Assembly: GCA_011009095.1 (NCBI GenBank)
Contig: VTPC01091314.1
Span: 50,096-114,095 of the forward strand
Reading direction: 5' to 3'
DNA from: Ignelater luminosus
Taxonomy: Eukaryota > Arthropoda > Insecta > Coleoptera > Elateridae
DNA: 64,000 nt
The notes under the pieces were generated by a model, which saw only the letters and a list, made by a program, of their open reading frames with translations, was not told where the DNA came from and did no database searches. Each line of letters starts with the position of its first letter. Positions within the stretch are counted from its first letter, which is position 1. Shown here piece after piece: positions 34,377-47,620 of this stretch. The position numbers were made by a program, and so were the translations under genes.

Positions 34377-35614
34377 AGAGGGTGGTCTGAAAAGTTTCCG
34401 ACCTAACAAAGATACAAGACATTTTTTCTGAAAATGTTTTTTATCTTTCAACAGTCTCCTTGTAACTCTACACACTTCTCCCAGCGATGCTCTCATCTCT
34501 GTAATTCGTCCATATAGTACTCGGCATTTTTCTCTGCAAAATAATTGTTCACGAAGGTGATTGCCTCTTCATTTGACGAAAATCTTTGTCCTCCGAGCGC
34601 AATTTTTAGATGAGGGAACAAAAAGAAGTCGCTTGGGGCTAGATCTGGTGAGTAAGGCGGATAGTCAAGCAGTTCAAACCGTAATTCGTGGATTTTCGCC
34701 ATGGCAACCGCTGAGGTGTGAGACGGTGCGTTGTCTTGGTGAAACAGGATTTTCTTTTTCTGCAAATGTGGCCGTTTTTTCGCAAGTTCTGCCTTCAGCT
34801 TGTCAAGTAATGATGCAACTCCATGACTATCCCAAAAAACAGTCGCCATCACTTTCCCAGCCGAAAAAACAGTTTTTGCTTTTTTTGGAGCCGGTTCCCC
34901 CTTTGCAGTCCACTGTTTGGACTGTATTTTTGTTTCGGGCGTATAATGGTGTATCCAAGTTTCATCTACAGTAATTAATCGGCGCCAAAACTCGGATTTA
35001 TTTCGCCTAAACTGCGCCAAAAGAGCGTTGGAAATATTCATTCGAACACGTTTTTGGTCTAACGTGAGCAAACGCGGCACCCAACGCGCGGACAGCTTTC
35101 TCATGCATAAATGTTGATTTAATATGTGACAAACACGTTCTTTTGACATGTTCATAACCTCTGCTATCTCCCTCACTTTAATTCGGCGGTCGTCTAGCAC
35201 CATTTGGTGAACTTTGGCGATGTTTTCGTAGGTAGTTGCAGTTTTGGACGTCCCGAACGTTCATCGTCTCCCACGCTCTTACGGCCACGTTTAAATTCAG
35301 CAGCCGAAAATTTCACTGTGGTAAATGATGGTGCAGAGTCCCCATACACAGAATCCAACTCATCTTTTATTTGCGAAGGCGTATTGCCTTTCAAAAACAA
35401 ATATTTAATGACAGCTGGATACTCGATTTTGTCCATTTTCACAAAAAAACTCACATCGACTCACTCAAACGACTGTTACATAAAAACTGCGCGTCGAAAA
35501 TGGCTGAAACTTTGGTGAGTAACTGTCAACAGATGAACAACGAAATTCAGTAGCTTTTATTTACGAGTGCTGCCATCTTCACGTTGAGGTCGGAAACTTT
35601 TCAGACCACCCTCG
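34377..35614 (-). mobile_element. Mariner DNA transposon (irritans-like)
   Basis: A 1,238-bp element bounded by nearly perfect inverted repeats (GAGGGTGGTCTGAAAAGTTT, then CCGACCT, at both ends) and flanked by TA at 34375-34376 and 35615-35616. The transposase is on the minus strand. It is slightly shorter than a typical mariner of about 1.3 kb because of an internal deletion in the gene. The close match of the ends and the small number of lesions suggest a fairly young copy. Confidence 0.93.
34430..35454 (-). pseudogene. Mariner transposase, lightly damaged
   Basis: The start is MDKIEYPAVIKYLFLKGN near 35436. The N-terminal HTH domain runs to DERSGRPK. A one-base frameshift in an A-run near 35250 leads into the next frame, ENIAKVHQMVLDDRR. 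The linker WVPRLLTLDQKR matches the mariner WVPHEL-type signature. Catalytic residues are present: TVDETWIHH (first Asp), LFHQDNAPSH (second) and YSPDLAPSDFFLFP (third), with DD34D spacing. About 17 residues expected between WDSHG and ASLLDKL (a segment like IFIDYLEKGK) are missing in frame. A TGA replaces the usual Trp in LQR-W-EHRW near 34493. With a frameshift, a deletion and a stop it cannot be active, yet most of the sequence is well preserved. The closest family by motif is the irritans subfamily. Confidence 0.88.
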
Positions 35615-35616
35615 TA

Positions 35617-36570
35617 TTATGATTTAAATTTCGTAAAAGTTATTTAAGGATTTTTAAAGCACAAGAAATTTCAACCACAGTTCAGATTATGCAGGAGTTG
35701 AATAACGTTTCAATTTTATTATGAACAGCTTGGACTCAATTAATAATTATAAAATCTTTTAATTTAATTGTAGAAAAAATTGTTTTCTTTTGGTTTTAAT
35801 GTTAGGAGCGACTATTGAAATTGTTTTTCTTGTGTATTCTTTTATGTTTCAAACAGCATCTCTTCAATCCGATCCGATTGCAGCCATTTACTAATTTTTT
35901 GGGTAAGTGGTTTTTATATCAGGTGTTATTTCAATGCTCGATTCCTCTTGCTATTATGTTTAATTCAAAAATTTTATTTATAATATAGTAATATTCACAA
36001 AAATTTCTGCCACAGATAAAAGTTTTTAATGTATAAATTTAACCTTTTTGATGGACTTATTGAATTTAATTACTATTTAGGGTTTGCTAATATTTTAATT
36101 TTCGTCTTTGCCTTTAAAAATTTTTCTAGAGGTGTAAAAGATGATAATATAGTATGTGATTTCGTTATTGTATGAAAATTGTACGAAGCCATAACTTTTA
36201 TTCAATGAATGCTAAATTTGATGTTGGAATTCTACTTTTTTGAAAACTTTACATTTTATTAAATTTTCCTCTTGATAAATTTTCTGGAAGTCTTTGATAT
36301 ACCTACTGTTTAATATTGGTCTTTTTGTATAAAAAGCCACTGGCGCCTACTATTGTTAAAATTTGTTTTTTCCCGATTAAAATTTTCATAATATTTTTTT
36401 TTAAGTTTTGATGTGCTTTTATTGTATGTATGGCCTAAGAATCTGCACCTAAGGCAACCAACTGAGTTTAGCTGGCCAAGGACCACGAGATCCTAGTTTT
36501 CGTATTTTATCAGTTGTAATGCAAGGTCACGTTACATATTTGACGCTGAAATGATAAAAAATACAAACCA
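35617..36570. other. Intron, nothing seen
   Basis: AT-rich intron between the mariner element and a LINE relic. Confidence 0.5.
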
Positions 36571-36574
36571 AACA

Positions 36575-37895
36575 AGCAAGAGTATACTACACAGAATAAC
36601 AAACATAGTATGGAATACAGGCAGAGTTCCAAGAGACTAGACCGTAGCCATTATAATGCCCATATTTAAAAAGGGGAACAAACAAATGCAGTAATTACAG
36701 TAAGCAAGCTGTTTGAAATAATAAAGAGAATATTGAACATACTTTTAAAGATAATCGGGGTAGATTTAGACCAAACAGGGGTACTATAGATATGATATTT
36801 AGCTCGAGACAATTAATTGAGAAAGCTACGAATTATAACAGTAAAATATATGCCTAGTTTGTAGATCTTGGAAGTGCGTTTCACAGTGTACCCAGAGATC
36901 AAATATGAAATATAATACTACAACGGAGAGGAGTGGATGGAAAGTTATAAAATGCAATAAGAAGTTTGTATAGAATAACACGAAACGTAGTACGAACCCA
37001 TAATACTTGCACAAAAAAATGTATTACCAATCAAGGACTTATGCAAGGAGGAGTATTGAGCCCTTCATTATTTATCAAATTAATGAATGAAGTAGCGAAA
37101 TAATGTAAAAGTAAAGTTAAAAGCATAAGAGTAGGAGTAAGAAATTTCATATATGCAGATGACTTAGTGATACTTTTTAATACAGAGAAAAATCTGCAGG
37201 ACAGTATTATTGCGTGAAAGGAAGGACTGGACAAGTACAAATTGAAAATAAATGTCAGTAAAACAGAAACCATAGTGTTGGCAAATGTGAATGAAAGTCT
37301 AAGTATCTGTATAGGAAGAGACAACGTTAAACAAACTAGTAACTTTAAGTATTTTGGGGACAATAATCTATTCTTAAGGAGATATGGAACCAGAGATAAA
37401 TAATGCCAACAAACTATATTACTCACCGAACAAAACATTTATTAGGAAAAAAGCAATTTCGATAGTAACAAAAATAAAAATACTTAACACCGTCTATATA
37501 CCTGTATTAATTTATGCTAGCGAAGCATGGACTTTAACCGATAGAATGAGAAGCAAAATTCAAGCTAATAAGATGCCATATCTGAGAGCTGTAGCGGGGG
37601 TTACTAAAAAAAATAGAGTTAGATATTAAATATATGGGAACGAGTGTATGCTGTGCCGCTAATCTATAAAATTGAAAAAAGACAACTCATGTGGCTCGGA
37701 CACATCAGATGCATGAGCAGTGTTAAAATGATTTGGAAAGCTGCAGTAAATAAAAAGAGGAAGCATGGAAGACCTAGGCAAGCTTGGAATGGCAAGGTGT
37801 TTAAAGTCTTGGATAAAAAGAACCTGAAGTAAAAGAAAGCAGAGAAAATTGCAAAGAATAGAGCAGAATGGAAAGTAGAAGAGGATGGATTATGT
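36575..37895 (+). mobile_element. LINE (non-LTR retrotransposon) RT domain, decayed
   Basis: On the plus strand, in several frames: a fingers portion (ITNIVWNTGRVPRD, PIFKKGNKQ), then GTIDMIFSSRQLIEKATNYN, motif A as FVDLGSAFHSVPRD (second Asp lost to His), NQGLMQGGVLSPSLF, the catalytic YADDLVILF near 37152 (intact), YKLKINVSKTETIVLANVN, and a long C-terminal region with YIPVLIYASEAWTL, KIEKRQLMWLGHIR and RKHGRPRQAW. The ending EAEKIAKNRAEW is near 37850. It carries several stops and frameshifts. The GRPR-x-x-W C-terminal block is typical of one large insect LINE group; I cannot place the clade safely. The endonuclease part was not seen, so the copy is 5'-truncated. Confidence 0.85.
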
Positions 37896-38293
37896 ATGTA
37901 TGTGTCTAATTCCTGTTTGCAATATTATTGATCACGACCAAAAAACGTTATGTAATGAATTGGATTTTTACATTTTTAGGGAAGATCTTATCTATCACAA
38001 AATCTAATTGCAAGATTTTTTATTCATTGCTTAAGATTTGAAGTGAGGCATTGTAATTCTTAGACAACATAATTAAAAAGAGGATTTGCATTATTTTGCA
38101 AACGTTTCTGAATTGGAATCAATAAATTATTTAATTTAAAACTTTAGTTTTTCCTTTGGTTTATACTCAAAAATTGCTGCCTGTTGGCAACAGTGAACAG
38201 TTACTAAAGTGAAAATAGACTTGATTTATCCATATACACCTATTTAAGTATATCCCATACGTTAAAGTGGATGCGATACTTGCAACAATTGGT
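37896..38293. other. Spacer, nothing seen
   Basis: AT-rich sequence between the LINE and the next MITE. Confidence 0.45.
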
Positions 38294-38878
38294 ATACAGG
38301 GTATTTTTCAATTGCATGAAATAATTATAAAGGAGTTACTTTACGGAAAAAAATAAAACGAAAACTTAGATAAAATGTTTTTCCGGAGACGCTTTCCTGC
38401 AGAACCGCCTTAAAGTTTTGCTAAAAAAGAAAAGTTTTTTTAATAACTCCGCAACTGTTTGTGCTACAGTTACGAAATTTGGTATGTGTGCACTACTAAT
38501 CAAGTAATTATTTTATTTGTCAAAACTGTCTTTTTCTCAGGGTACTTTTGGAGGAAATGCCCAAGCCCTCCATATTTTATACAAAAACGTATACGGATCA
38601 TTAAAAATTTTTCCAGTTTTTTCAACAAATTTTCATGTTTTCAAATAGAAAAGGCTATGTAATAACTGCATTAAATTTCACAGATTTGTATAGGCAAGAG
38701 AGTTCTAGAGATTAAACCAGCCCCCTACATCCAAAACCACTCCTGGAGCAAAATCAATTTCTACAAACTAAGTGCAAATAAAGGCCTTGATAAATTTTGT
38801 TACTGCAGCACAAACTGTTGTGAAGTTATTAGAAAAAATCGTCCTCGTTGTTCCATGGAATTTAGAAACACTCTGTAT
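38294..38878. mobile_element. MITE with ACAGGGTATTTT-type ends
   Basis: The left end ATACAGGGTATTTTTCAATT and the right end, inverted, ATACAGAGTGTTTCTAAATT form a 20-bp imperfect terminal inverted repeat around about 545 bp. The interior includes GTTACGAAATTTGGTATGTG, a phrase that recurs in arthropod dispersed repeats. It is non-coding and therefore non-autonomous. It shares the ACAGGGT-GTTT end motif with the element at 17137. Confidence 0.6.
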
Positions 38879-41800
38879 GTGTAATTGCTTTATAGGTACG
38901 CCTACTGATTACCTAGCCATTAGGAGAGAATAATCTTCTGAAAGTTATGTCAAATCAACTGCTAGATATAAGAATATTATATATTAGTATAAAATAATTT
39001 ACTTAGCGTAATGAGTTTATGAAGCGTTGCATTTCAAATTTTAGCAGGTTTGCATTTATCTGTAACAAGATTATTTCAAATCGTGCAAATCATTAATTAG
39101 TGACTCGGTAAAAAATAAATAGCTAGATGTATTACAGAAGTAATGTGTACAGTCCTTGGAGCATCTTTTGCTGAGAATTACAAACTGTATTGAAACATTT
39201 TCCCAAAGATGACGAAAGTCTTAAATTCCCTTGGGGATTCTAAGAATATTCAAACTCTAAAACTTATTATTTATGCTTCCGGTAAAAACAGAAGTACGAT
39301 CTAAATTTCAATCGTTCATTTCTTGTTTTAAGTCAGTTATTTTCTGTAAGAACTGTAGCCCTTTGTTATTATATGTTGAAGTCTCGAATTTGATCTAGTT
39401 AGTTTATTATTACAATATAAATATTCCTGGTTGCAATTCTGGTATGTTCTTGTAGTGTGAAGTGATAAATTATTTTTACTTTGTCACTTGTGAATATTAC
39501 ATACTGCAATCTTAATATATTTTAGGACATAACATGGTTAGAGCCAAATAGTTAAGAACCAAAAAGCATTCGCACCATAGACTGTGCATTTTAAAAAATC
39601 CAATACTTCTTTTACTCTTTCACATCATTCTTTTTGTTATTAAATTTTGAAATATCGATTATAAGATCAATAACATAGTAAATACCAACATCAAAAAGAC
39701 ATTCTTGCGGTACTTTACAGTTTACATGTTAGAGGCCGTTTACGCGAAAATTTGTCATGTAAGTATAGCCCAAAATGGTTGTAATGTGCCACTTTATACC
39801 TTAGCAGTTGCCCATCAACCTTTTAGGACGACCTATTAAATTCATATTCTAGAAGTTATATGCACATGCAGAGACAAAATACATTATAGCTTATACTTTT
39901 AACCCTTTAAAATGTTTCAAACTAATTTTTATTCTCTAAACTACCACTTTTCACATATTTTAATTCAACGAAGATTTATATCAAAAAAGATACCCACACC
40001 TTACGCTTACGTTGAAAATAAACAATTAGGCAGCCTACTACCAGTCAATTATGGAAGATATTTTACAAAATTCAATCTTTTTTGTACACAGATTTTATTT
40101 TACGGGAAAAGTTTATTAACGAACTTCAGTTATTATTCCTAATTCTCCCTCGTTTCGCTTTCGTTGCCTGTTAATTATAATTTTTTCCTCTGAAAACAAA
40201 GGTACAGCATTTTTTTTCAGAGAGAATTAATATCCCCTGACCATGAATATACATGGCTAAATAAGTGGCTTTTTCCATTCTAAAATAGTTATTTGTAAAA
40301 CAGCGAGAACATAGCGATTTTTTGTTCAAAAAGAGATTTCCGAAGGATTTAGTTTTATTTTAACGTACCTAACATAAAACGCATTTTATACACCCTTGGT
40401 GTTAAAAAATGCTTTTAAGTGAAAATATTTAGGGGAATTTGAATAAAAGAAACTGTTGGTTGCTTTTGCATTTTCGTTGTTTTAAAAAATGTCACAGATT
40501 TAAACAGATTTTAATCCATTATAGTAATGTTAAGAGGAAATAAAATATTACTACGTTTATAAAGTCGAAGGCAGATCAACTAAAATCTTACAACGCAATT
40601 TACACATATTACTATCTACGAATATTCTATAGTCTAAGGACTCGCTTGAAAATAAATCATTAAAACGGATCTGCAACATTTAACGCTACAAGGCATTTTT
40701 TAATAATGCCTGTTACCTCCTGACGCGATATGGCATGCAGAAAATTTTAATTTATTCATTTTTTAGGGGATGGTAATCTATTCTTCCATTTCACCAGAAA
40801 GGTTCTGCATGTTGCTAATATCATTTTTAAACAAATATTGTCAACAATTTATTTGTGCTATTCTATAATGTGGAAACTCGCAGAAATCCTTTCTTGAGTT
40901 ATGCGTAATACTTTTTCAAGAAATTTATATTAAAACATTTCAAAATTTTTGTTATCTCTACAGTGGATGCAATTTAAAAAAACGATTTCATTGAAAGCTA
41001 AATCACTTGCAACTTATATCTACTTGTTTAGTAATCAAAAATAAATCTGGCATGGCACTACTGAGATGTTCAAATATAACTAATTTAAACCTAAATTTTT
41101 AAAAACAGGCGGTTGATTTCACAAGGGTCTGGCAGATGTGGAAAAATTAATAATCTTGTATTAAAATCGTGTACAAATAATATTGCAAGGCAGTGGAGTA
41201 GAGATTTGTCACGATGGAGTTGTATGATTGCTAGGTGAGTAGTAGCCAAGCCGGACTCACGGTTAGAGTGAAAAGGACATTCGGGTAGCTAAGGTATACG
41301 TACCGTCAATTTTTCGTAAAAATATTTTACTGTACTGGCAAAAATTCAAATTCTGGTTTGAATTTCTTACTGAACGCTCTAGCGTGATAGAATTTAGTGT
41401 CAAGTTTAGCGTTTAGTGAACCAATTTAACAGTTGACGATAGCGTTAATAGAAACAAATTAAATATCGATATACTGATTTGATATTACAGAAATCATTGA
41501 TGCAAATTTGCAAATTTGTATTTTTTGACAGTTAGAAGACATCACATTTATACTTATAAAGCCTGAAAAAATGTCTGACCACCTGTCCTCGGCCTATTGA
41601 CTTTGCTTGTGCTTTGTAGAACTAGATGCAGGATGCTGGTATAAAATTCTCAATCTCAGCACGAAATTTGTAAATAAGTAAACATAAATGCTTTTCTATA
41701 GGTAAATCGCATCGTTGCAAATTACATTCTATCATTTTACACTCACTCTAGATTAAAATACACTTTTGAAGCAAGTCTCAGCTCCATAAAACAAAAGGGT

Positions 41801-43400
41801 TAAAGTTACATTCCGAAAATAAGGTACACTGATTTCAATCAATAAACGTCTTATACCACGTTAAGTGTCTGAGTTCCTGACAGTCTAATCGTACCAGACT
41901 GACTTTTCAAGAATAAACCTTGAGATCTTTTCTTAGTCTTTTCTTTAATAACGCACCTGTCCCTTAGATTTTCCCAAAATAGTTATTTATATAACAAGAG
42001 TGTAAAGTTGACGTCTTTGAACAAGTAGGAAGTTCAAAGTTCAAAAACAACAATTTGCACTCGAGTTATATACAATATTTTTTGCACGGCCGAATTTTAA
42101 AGAAAATAATAAAAACAAACCACTGACAGTAAATTAAAAGATGAAGTTGGCCAAGATCGTAGAAACATGTAATGATTTCATTAGAACATCGATACGCCTT
42201 TATAACATCCATACGGCGAATTAATTGCAAATGCTTATAATTGTCAACTTTTGCCAACGAATTGTAAACCGCCAACTTTAGAAACGGTCGTGCAAAAAGT
42301 TAATTAAAATAAATGTATATTACCAAATAGAAGACAGTCTTCAAGATTCTTTAATGATTGTTTGGGAAGAAATAGGCCTTGGAACTTGTTAAATATAACT
42401 CAATGGAAATTTAAGCCACTGAATAGGGCGGATTAGGAAGTTATCCTTAAACCAAAGTTGTATAACGGCCAGTCTGTATGCGATTTTTTGTTGGAATTCC
42501 ACAACTGAAGCTCTACACATCCAAAGAATAAAAATATAGTTAAAATAGAATCATAAGTGGTAATAGATCGAGGCGAGCCTTCCAGTTCATAAACATCTCG
42601 CCCGGCAAAACAACAATTAAGAGAACGGAAAGAAGAAGGGAGCGCCGCGATAAAATTACTACTCCGAACATTCTAAGGAATTAAGTAAGAGAACAGTTAC
42701 TGGGAGTAGTAGTAAAGAAATATTTTTCCAATCAAACATTCGTAGCTTGGCCTTTAAAACACAAGGGGTGAGCGGTAAGGGTACACTAAAAAGGTTGTGA
42801 ATACCACACTCCGTACAGGCCCCAAAAATCCCATACGCATGCAGCAATTCAAAACCTAATAAAATGAAATCGACTGTCTTTCTAGAATAAATAAATGCGT
42901 TATTCAAAATGCACCGATATATGAGAACATTGTAAAGCGAGAGTGATTCGTTTTTCTCCACAACTACAAAAAAGTATGAGAAGAGAAAAACTTCAGTGAT
43001 TGATAGGTTGCAAAGTAAAAACCCTTAAGATACTATCCTAGAAACCACTTATTGCAGAAAATTAAATTTAGAACTGTGCTACGAAATATGTACATTTAAC
43101 AGTACAGAAAACCTGAAATGGGAATTCTGCAGATCAAAAGTACTATATACTAAAAGATCGTGAATAGCAAAACTAAAACAAATACATAGGCTCATTCTAA
43201 CAATTTGCTAACAAGGATCAAACAGAGAAAGATTTACTAATAGAGTTGACTAAAAACTAAATAGCTTGAACTAAAACGTATTATTTCAATAGAGTTATAG
43301 GTTCTTGCAGATTTTGAATTTTGCATGAAAACCGAAAGAAAGGAAATATGCACCGACGAGCAGCACATCTGTCAAGAAGTTAAACGAAACAAATTTAATT
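38879..43400. other. Intron, about 4.5 kb, nothing firm
   Basis: AT-rich intron. A slightly GC-richer patch near 41140-41290 and a 100-codon minus-strand ORF (42659-42961) look unremarkable and were not accepted as genes. Confidence 0.45.
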
Positions 43401-43405
43401 GACTG
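43401..43405. repeat. Target-site duplication (left) of the BEL/Pao element
   Basis: GACTG occurs here directly before the 5' LTR and again at 49531-49535 directly after the 3' LTR. A 5-bp duplication is usual for this family. Confidence 0.9.
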
Positions 43406-43649
43406 TGTACGCACCCCAATGTGCGCCCTAGTCGTACTCAGCCGAGAATGCGCGAGCCGCTAGTATAAATAAGGGAGCAGGACGTTTTGCAACTCTCTCT
43501 TGCACCTGTTCTCAACCAATATACAGATGGAGTGTTAAGAATTTGTAAAATTATAAAATCAATTAAAATTAATAAAATCAATGTAGTGTCTTATTACGTT
43601 ATTTAGTAAGCACATTAAACAAAACACACGGAGCCAGTAGGCTCAAACA
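43406..43649 (+). repeat. 5' LTR of the BEL/Pao element
   Basis: 244 bp, starting TGTACGCACC and ending GGCTCAAACA (TG...CA ends). It contains TATAAAT at 43464-43470, a likely promoter, and the A-rich R/U5-like half typical of short LTRs. Confidence 0.95.
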
Positions 43650-44029
43650 TTGGTCCTTCTAACCGGATGTGAATATCGAAAAGTAACGCGAGCACGTGGT
43701 CCAGGAAAAATCATCATCAACGTTCATCTGCACCACGGATGGAAACAAGACGCTGAGAGGGTAATATACTGGCATCGAAAAGTAAGTCCTCCATACATTT
43801 TACAGTATTTTCCATGTTTTTTGATCCAACACGATTTTATTGCGTTAAAATTGCAAATGTTGACGCCGCTTAACGGTTATGTAATTTATTAGATATTGAG
43901 TGCCGATTAGACAACAAATCTTACTTAATCGCTTCTTACCACTATTACGAGGTTGTTAACATCGCTAACTTCTTATAAAGTTCATTATTATATTATTTAT
44001 ATTTACTATCGTATCTCGTTGCAAACACC
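43650..44029 (+). other. BEL/Pao leader with primer-binding region
   Basis: It begins TTGGTCCTTCTAACCGGATG directly after the LTR, a leader shared by many BEL elements and the expected primer-binding region. No coding content is needed to explain it. Confidence 0.7.
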
Positions 44030-45350
44030 TTGTGTAAGATGGCTGAAACCGACACAAACTTACTCGTAACAAAACGCGGCCAACTAAAGGGACAATTAAC
44101 GCGATTCAAAACGTATTTAGACAATTTTAATACTTCAAAGTCCATTATAGAATTAACCAAACGCTTAGAAAAGATAGAATCAATCTGGAGCGAGTTCGAC
44201 GCCTGCCAATCGCAGATTGAAACGATAAGTAATGACGAAACGCAGGTGGAACATCGCACTGCCTTTGAAGATTCATATGTCGATAATGTAGCAAGGGCAG
44301 AACAATACATCGCAAATTCTAGACCGCAGAATAGTAGCAATGAAACAACCAGTTCCAATAGTACCATTTTAAATCATTCAAACGCTTTAAATAACGTAAA
44401 GTTGCCAACGCTAAAACTCATCGAATTTAACGGGGCATACACTGAGTTTACGCAATTCATAGACTCCTTTAACGCTCTAGTGCATAACAATCCGACGCTT
44501 TCAAACATCCAAAGGTTTTTTTACCTAAAATCCTGTTTAAAAGGAGAGCCTTTACAGGTGATTTCGTCGTTAGAAGTCACCGACGGTAATTACAACATTG
44601 CTTTGGATCTGTTAAGGGAAAGGTACGAAAACAAGCGCGTTATAGTAAACAACCACGTAAAACGAATTGTTGAGGCGCCTTCTCTACACAAGGAGAGCGC
44701 TAACGGATTGAGACGGTTATTAGACGAATTCTTAACAAATACGCGCGCTTTAAAAAATCTTGGAGAGCAAACCGAAAATTGGGGTTCCATTTTGATTTAT
44801 TTAATATCTAGCAAGTTGGACTCTGCCACGAAAAAGGCTTGGGAGCTGTCCTTGTTGACTAATGAAGTGCCCGATATTAAAGATTTAACTAAATTCTTAA
44901 CCCAACGCTGCCAAGTTTTGGAGTCCGTTGAATCCAATAACCAACAGACTAATTCCAATTCCAAATTTTCTCATAAACCCTCTAACGATAAGTACCAACC
45001 TAAAACGTATGTACATTTGGCTGCTAACAGATCGCAGTGTCAGATATGCAGTGAACAACATTTCATCTACAATTGCAACAAATTGAAGGGTTTACCAGTC
45101 AAATTGCGACTAGCGGAAATAAGGAAACTGAAACTCTGTATCAATTGCCTTAGGTCAAATCACGTTAAACAAGAATGCTTATCAAGCGGGTGTAAAATCT
45201 GTAGCCGCAAGCATAACACGCTGTTGCATTTTAACGAAGTTAGCAACTCCTTCGTAAACAATTCCGAAATTAGAAATAATCCAACCGAACAAGAAGGTTC
45301 TCAAAATATTGTTAACGCGGAAAATTCGTTAGCTTTGTGTTCAGCAGGTC
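44030..45350 (+). CDS. BEL/Pao gag part (fossil)
   Basis: The Gag-like part starts near 44030 (MCKMAETDTN). It has a helical N-terminal section, the DUF1759-like region (LPTLKLIEFNGAYTEFTQFI) that is the retrotransposon capsid-type segment of BEL elements, and C-terminal Cys/His clusters of the zinc-knuckle type (CQICSEQHFIYNC, CINCLRSNHVKQEC, CKICSRKHN). This protein would package element RNA. Confidence 0.9.
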
Positions 45351-45900
45351 TGAGCTTCAATCACAATTACGATACGGTATTGCTATCGACCGCGATCGTG
45401 CATGTTTACGATCGAAATAACACGCCTGTAAAATGCCGAGCCCTATTAGATACCGGATCTATGTCGAACTTCATTAGTAGAGAGTTGTTTGTAAAACTAA
45501 ATTTACCAAGTCAAGACACCAACACTTCGGTTTACGGAATAAACTCCGCCAGGGCCGTAGCAGCCGCGAGAACGCAGGCTAAAATCAAGTCAATACATAC
45601 TTCTTTCAGTGCCTCACTAGACTTCTTTGTTTTACCGGATATATCGGGCAAAATACCGGTGCAGAATATACCTCGCCCCGCTGTTCAAATTCCAAATAAC
45701 ATTAAACTCGCGGACCCGGAATTCGATATAAGCCGCAAAATTGATATTTTGATAGGCGCTCAAATTTATCACGATCTTATGTGCGTTGGACAGATAAGAG
45801 TCGGCAAGAATCAACCGGTCCTTCAGAAATCCAAATTGGGGTGGATAATTTCAGGTCCTTTAAAATTCAATACTGCGACCGCCCCAACGCAAACGTGCCT
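45351..45900 (+). CDS. BEL/Pao protease part (fossil)
   Basis: Aspartic-protease part with the LLDTGSMSNFIS active-site motif near 45440, followed by the peptidase A17-type segment and KLGWIISGP. It lies directly downstream of gag, the normal BEL order. Confidence 0.88.
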
Positions 45901-46064
45901 TTTAGCAATTAATAGGGTGGATATACAAAATCAATTAGAAAAGTTTTGGGAACTAGAGGAAAACTGAGGTTAAACGTAAGACCCTTACCAAGGAAGAAAA
46001 TCTATGCGAACGACACTTTATTGAAACTCATAAGCGCGATGAAACTGGCCGTTTTACTGTTTCC

Positions 46065-47620
46065 TTGCCATTAAAGCAGGAATACACGCGGCTCGGTGAC
46101 ACAAAACAAGTAGCCATTAAACGCTTTCTAACGCTAGAAAGGAAATTTAGTAGAGACAACAATTTAAAACGGACCTATTCGGAATTCATGAGTCAGTATG
46201 TAGAGATGGGACACATGACGAAGATCAATGAAGACCACCTTTCGGGTAACAACACGGTTTATTATTTGCCTCATCACCCGGTGGAAAAGCAGTCGTCCGT
46301 AACCACGAAATTGCGCTTGGTATTTAATGCCTCGCAACCCAGTACGTCCGGCAAGTCGCTTTACGACATGCTATTAGTGGGGCCTAATATACAAGATGAT
46401 TTATTTGCAATATTAATTAGGTTTCGCAGCCACACGTATGTGATTAAGGCGGACATAGCGAAAATGTACCGCCAAATCAACGTTGAAGATAGTCAGAGGG
46501 ATTTGCAGAGAATTGTGTGGAGGGAAGATCCTAATCAAGAGCTTGCGCATTATAGACTTAACACCGTAACCTACGGTACCGCGTCGGCCAGTTTCCTTGC
46601 CACTCGTTGCCTAAGGCAAATTTCTTTGGAAAACGAAGCAATGTACCCCGCCGCGAGTCGCGCAATTTCGAATTCCTTTTACATGGACGATTTGTTAACG
46701 GGCAGCGATAAGATAGACGAGCTAAAGACACTAAAGGACGATTTACAACAGCTGTTGAGAGCGTACGGGTTCGAATTGAGGCAATGGATGTCCAACGAGC
46801 CGAGCGTTATAAACTCAGAATCTAGCGCTAGATCACCGCAATATTACATTTCGGACGATAAAACCGCTAAAACATTAGGAGTGCTGTGGGACTCGCAGAA
46901 CGACACCTTACAGTACTCGACCCAAAACGTAACGTATGCTCCAACGAGTAGAATAACGAAACGAACAATTCTGTCAACTATATCCAAGCTCTTCGACCCC
47001 CTAGGGTTAATCGGCCCTGTAGTTATTAAAGCCAAAATGCTACTGCAAAAATTATGGCAATTAAATCTGGAGTGGGACGAGTCTATACCACAAGACTTGT
47101 ACACACTCTGGATACAGTTTCAAACGCAACTACCGGTTTTAAGTATCATACACTTTCCAAGGCAAATTGGTATAGCAGACTGTATTAATGTACAACTACA
47201 TGGTTTCTCGGACGCTTCTGCGACCGCGTATGGAGCTTGTATTTATTTGCGATCAGTAAATAGTTCAGGAAATCTGCAAGTTTCCTTGATTACCGCAAAG
47301 AGCAAGGTGGCACCGTTAAAGGTTACAACCTTACCCCGGCTTGAGTTATGCGCTGCGCTGCTATTGGCCCGGTTAGCTTCGAGGGTAATTCAGATTTTAG
47401 ATTTAAACATCGGTAACTCATATTTCTGGTGCGACTCAAGGATAGTTCTTTCCTGGATCGCTGCAGAACCCTCTGTTTGGAAAACGTTCGTATGCAACAG
47501 AGTCGCGCAAATTCAAGATTTGACAGGTAGTGGTACGTGGAATTACGTCGAATCGGCGCACAACCCTGCTGATATAATTTCGAGGGGATGTACACCCGAA
47601 CAACTAAGAAATTCTGTTCT
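46065..47620 (+). CDS. BEL/Pao reverse transcriptase and RNase H part (fossil)
   Basis: RT part with LRLVFNASQPS, the KADIAKMYRQI motif A and the catalytic FYMDDLLTG near 46680, followed by an RNase H part with FSDASATAYGACIYLR and WCDSRIVLSWI. The domain order and motifs are those of BEL/Pao. The part looks well preserved. Confidence 0.92.

Noticed and set aside
37031-37438. 135-codon minus-strand ORF
   Set aside because: Antisense shadow of the LINE reverse transcriptase, which reads on the plus strand with the YADD motif.
41140-41300. GC-richer patch that might be a LINE 3' end
   Set aside because: Only a vague RDLSRW-like phrase and no tail or target duplication.
42659-42961. 100-codon minus-strand ORF upstream of the BEL element
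   Set aside because: Composition is ordinary for AT-rich DNA, there is no recognised motif, and no splice or promoter context.
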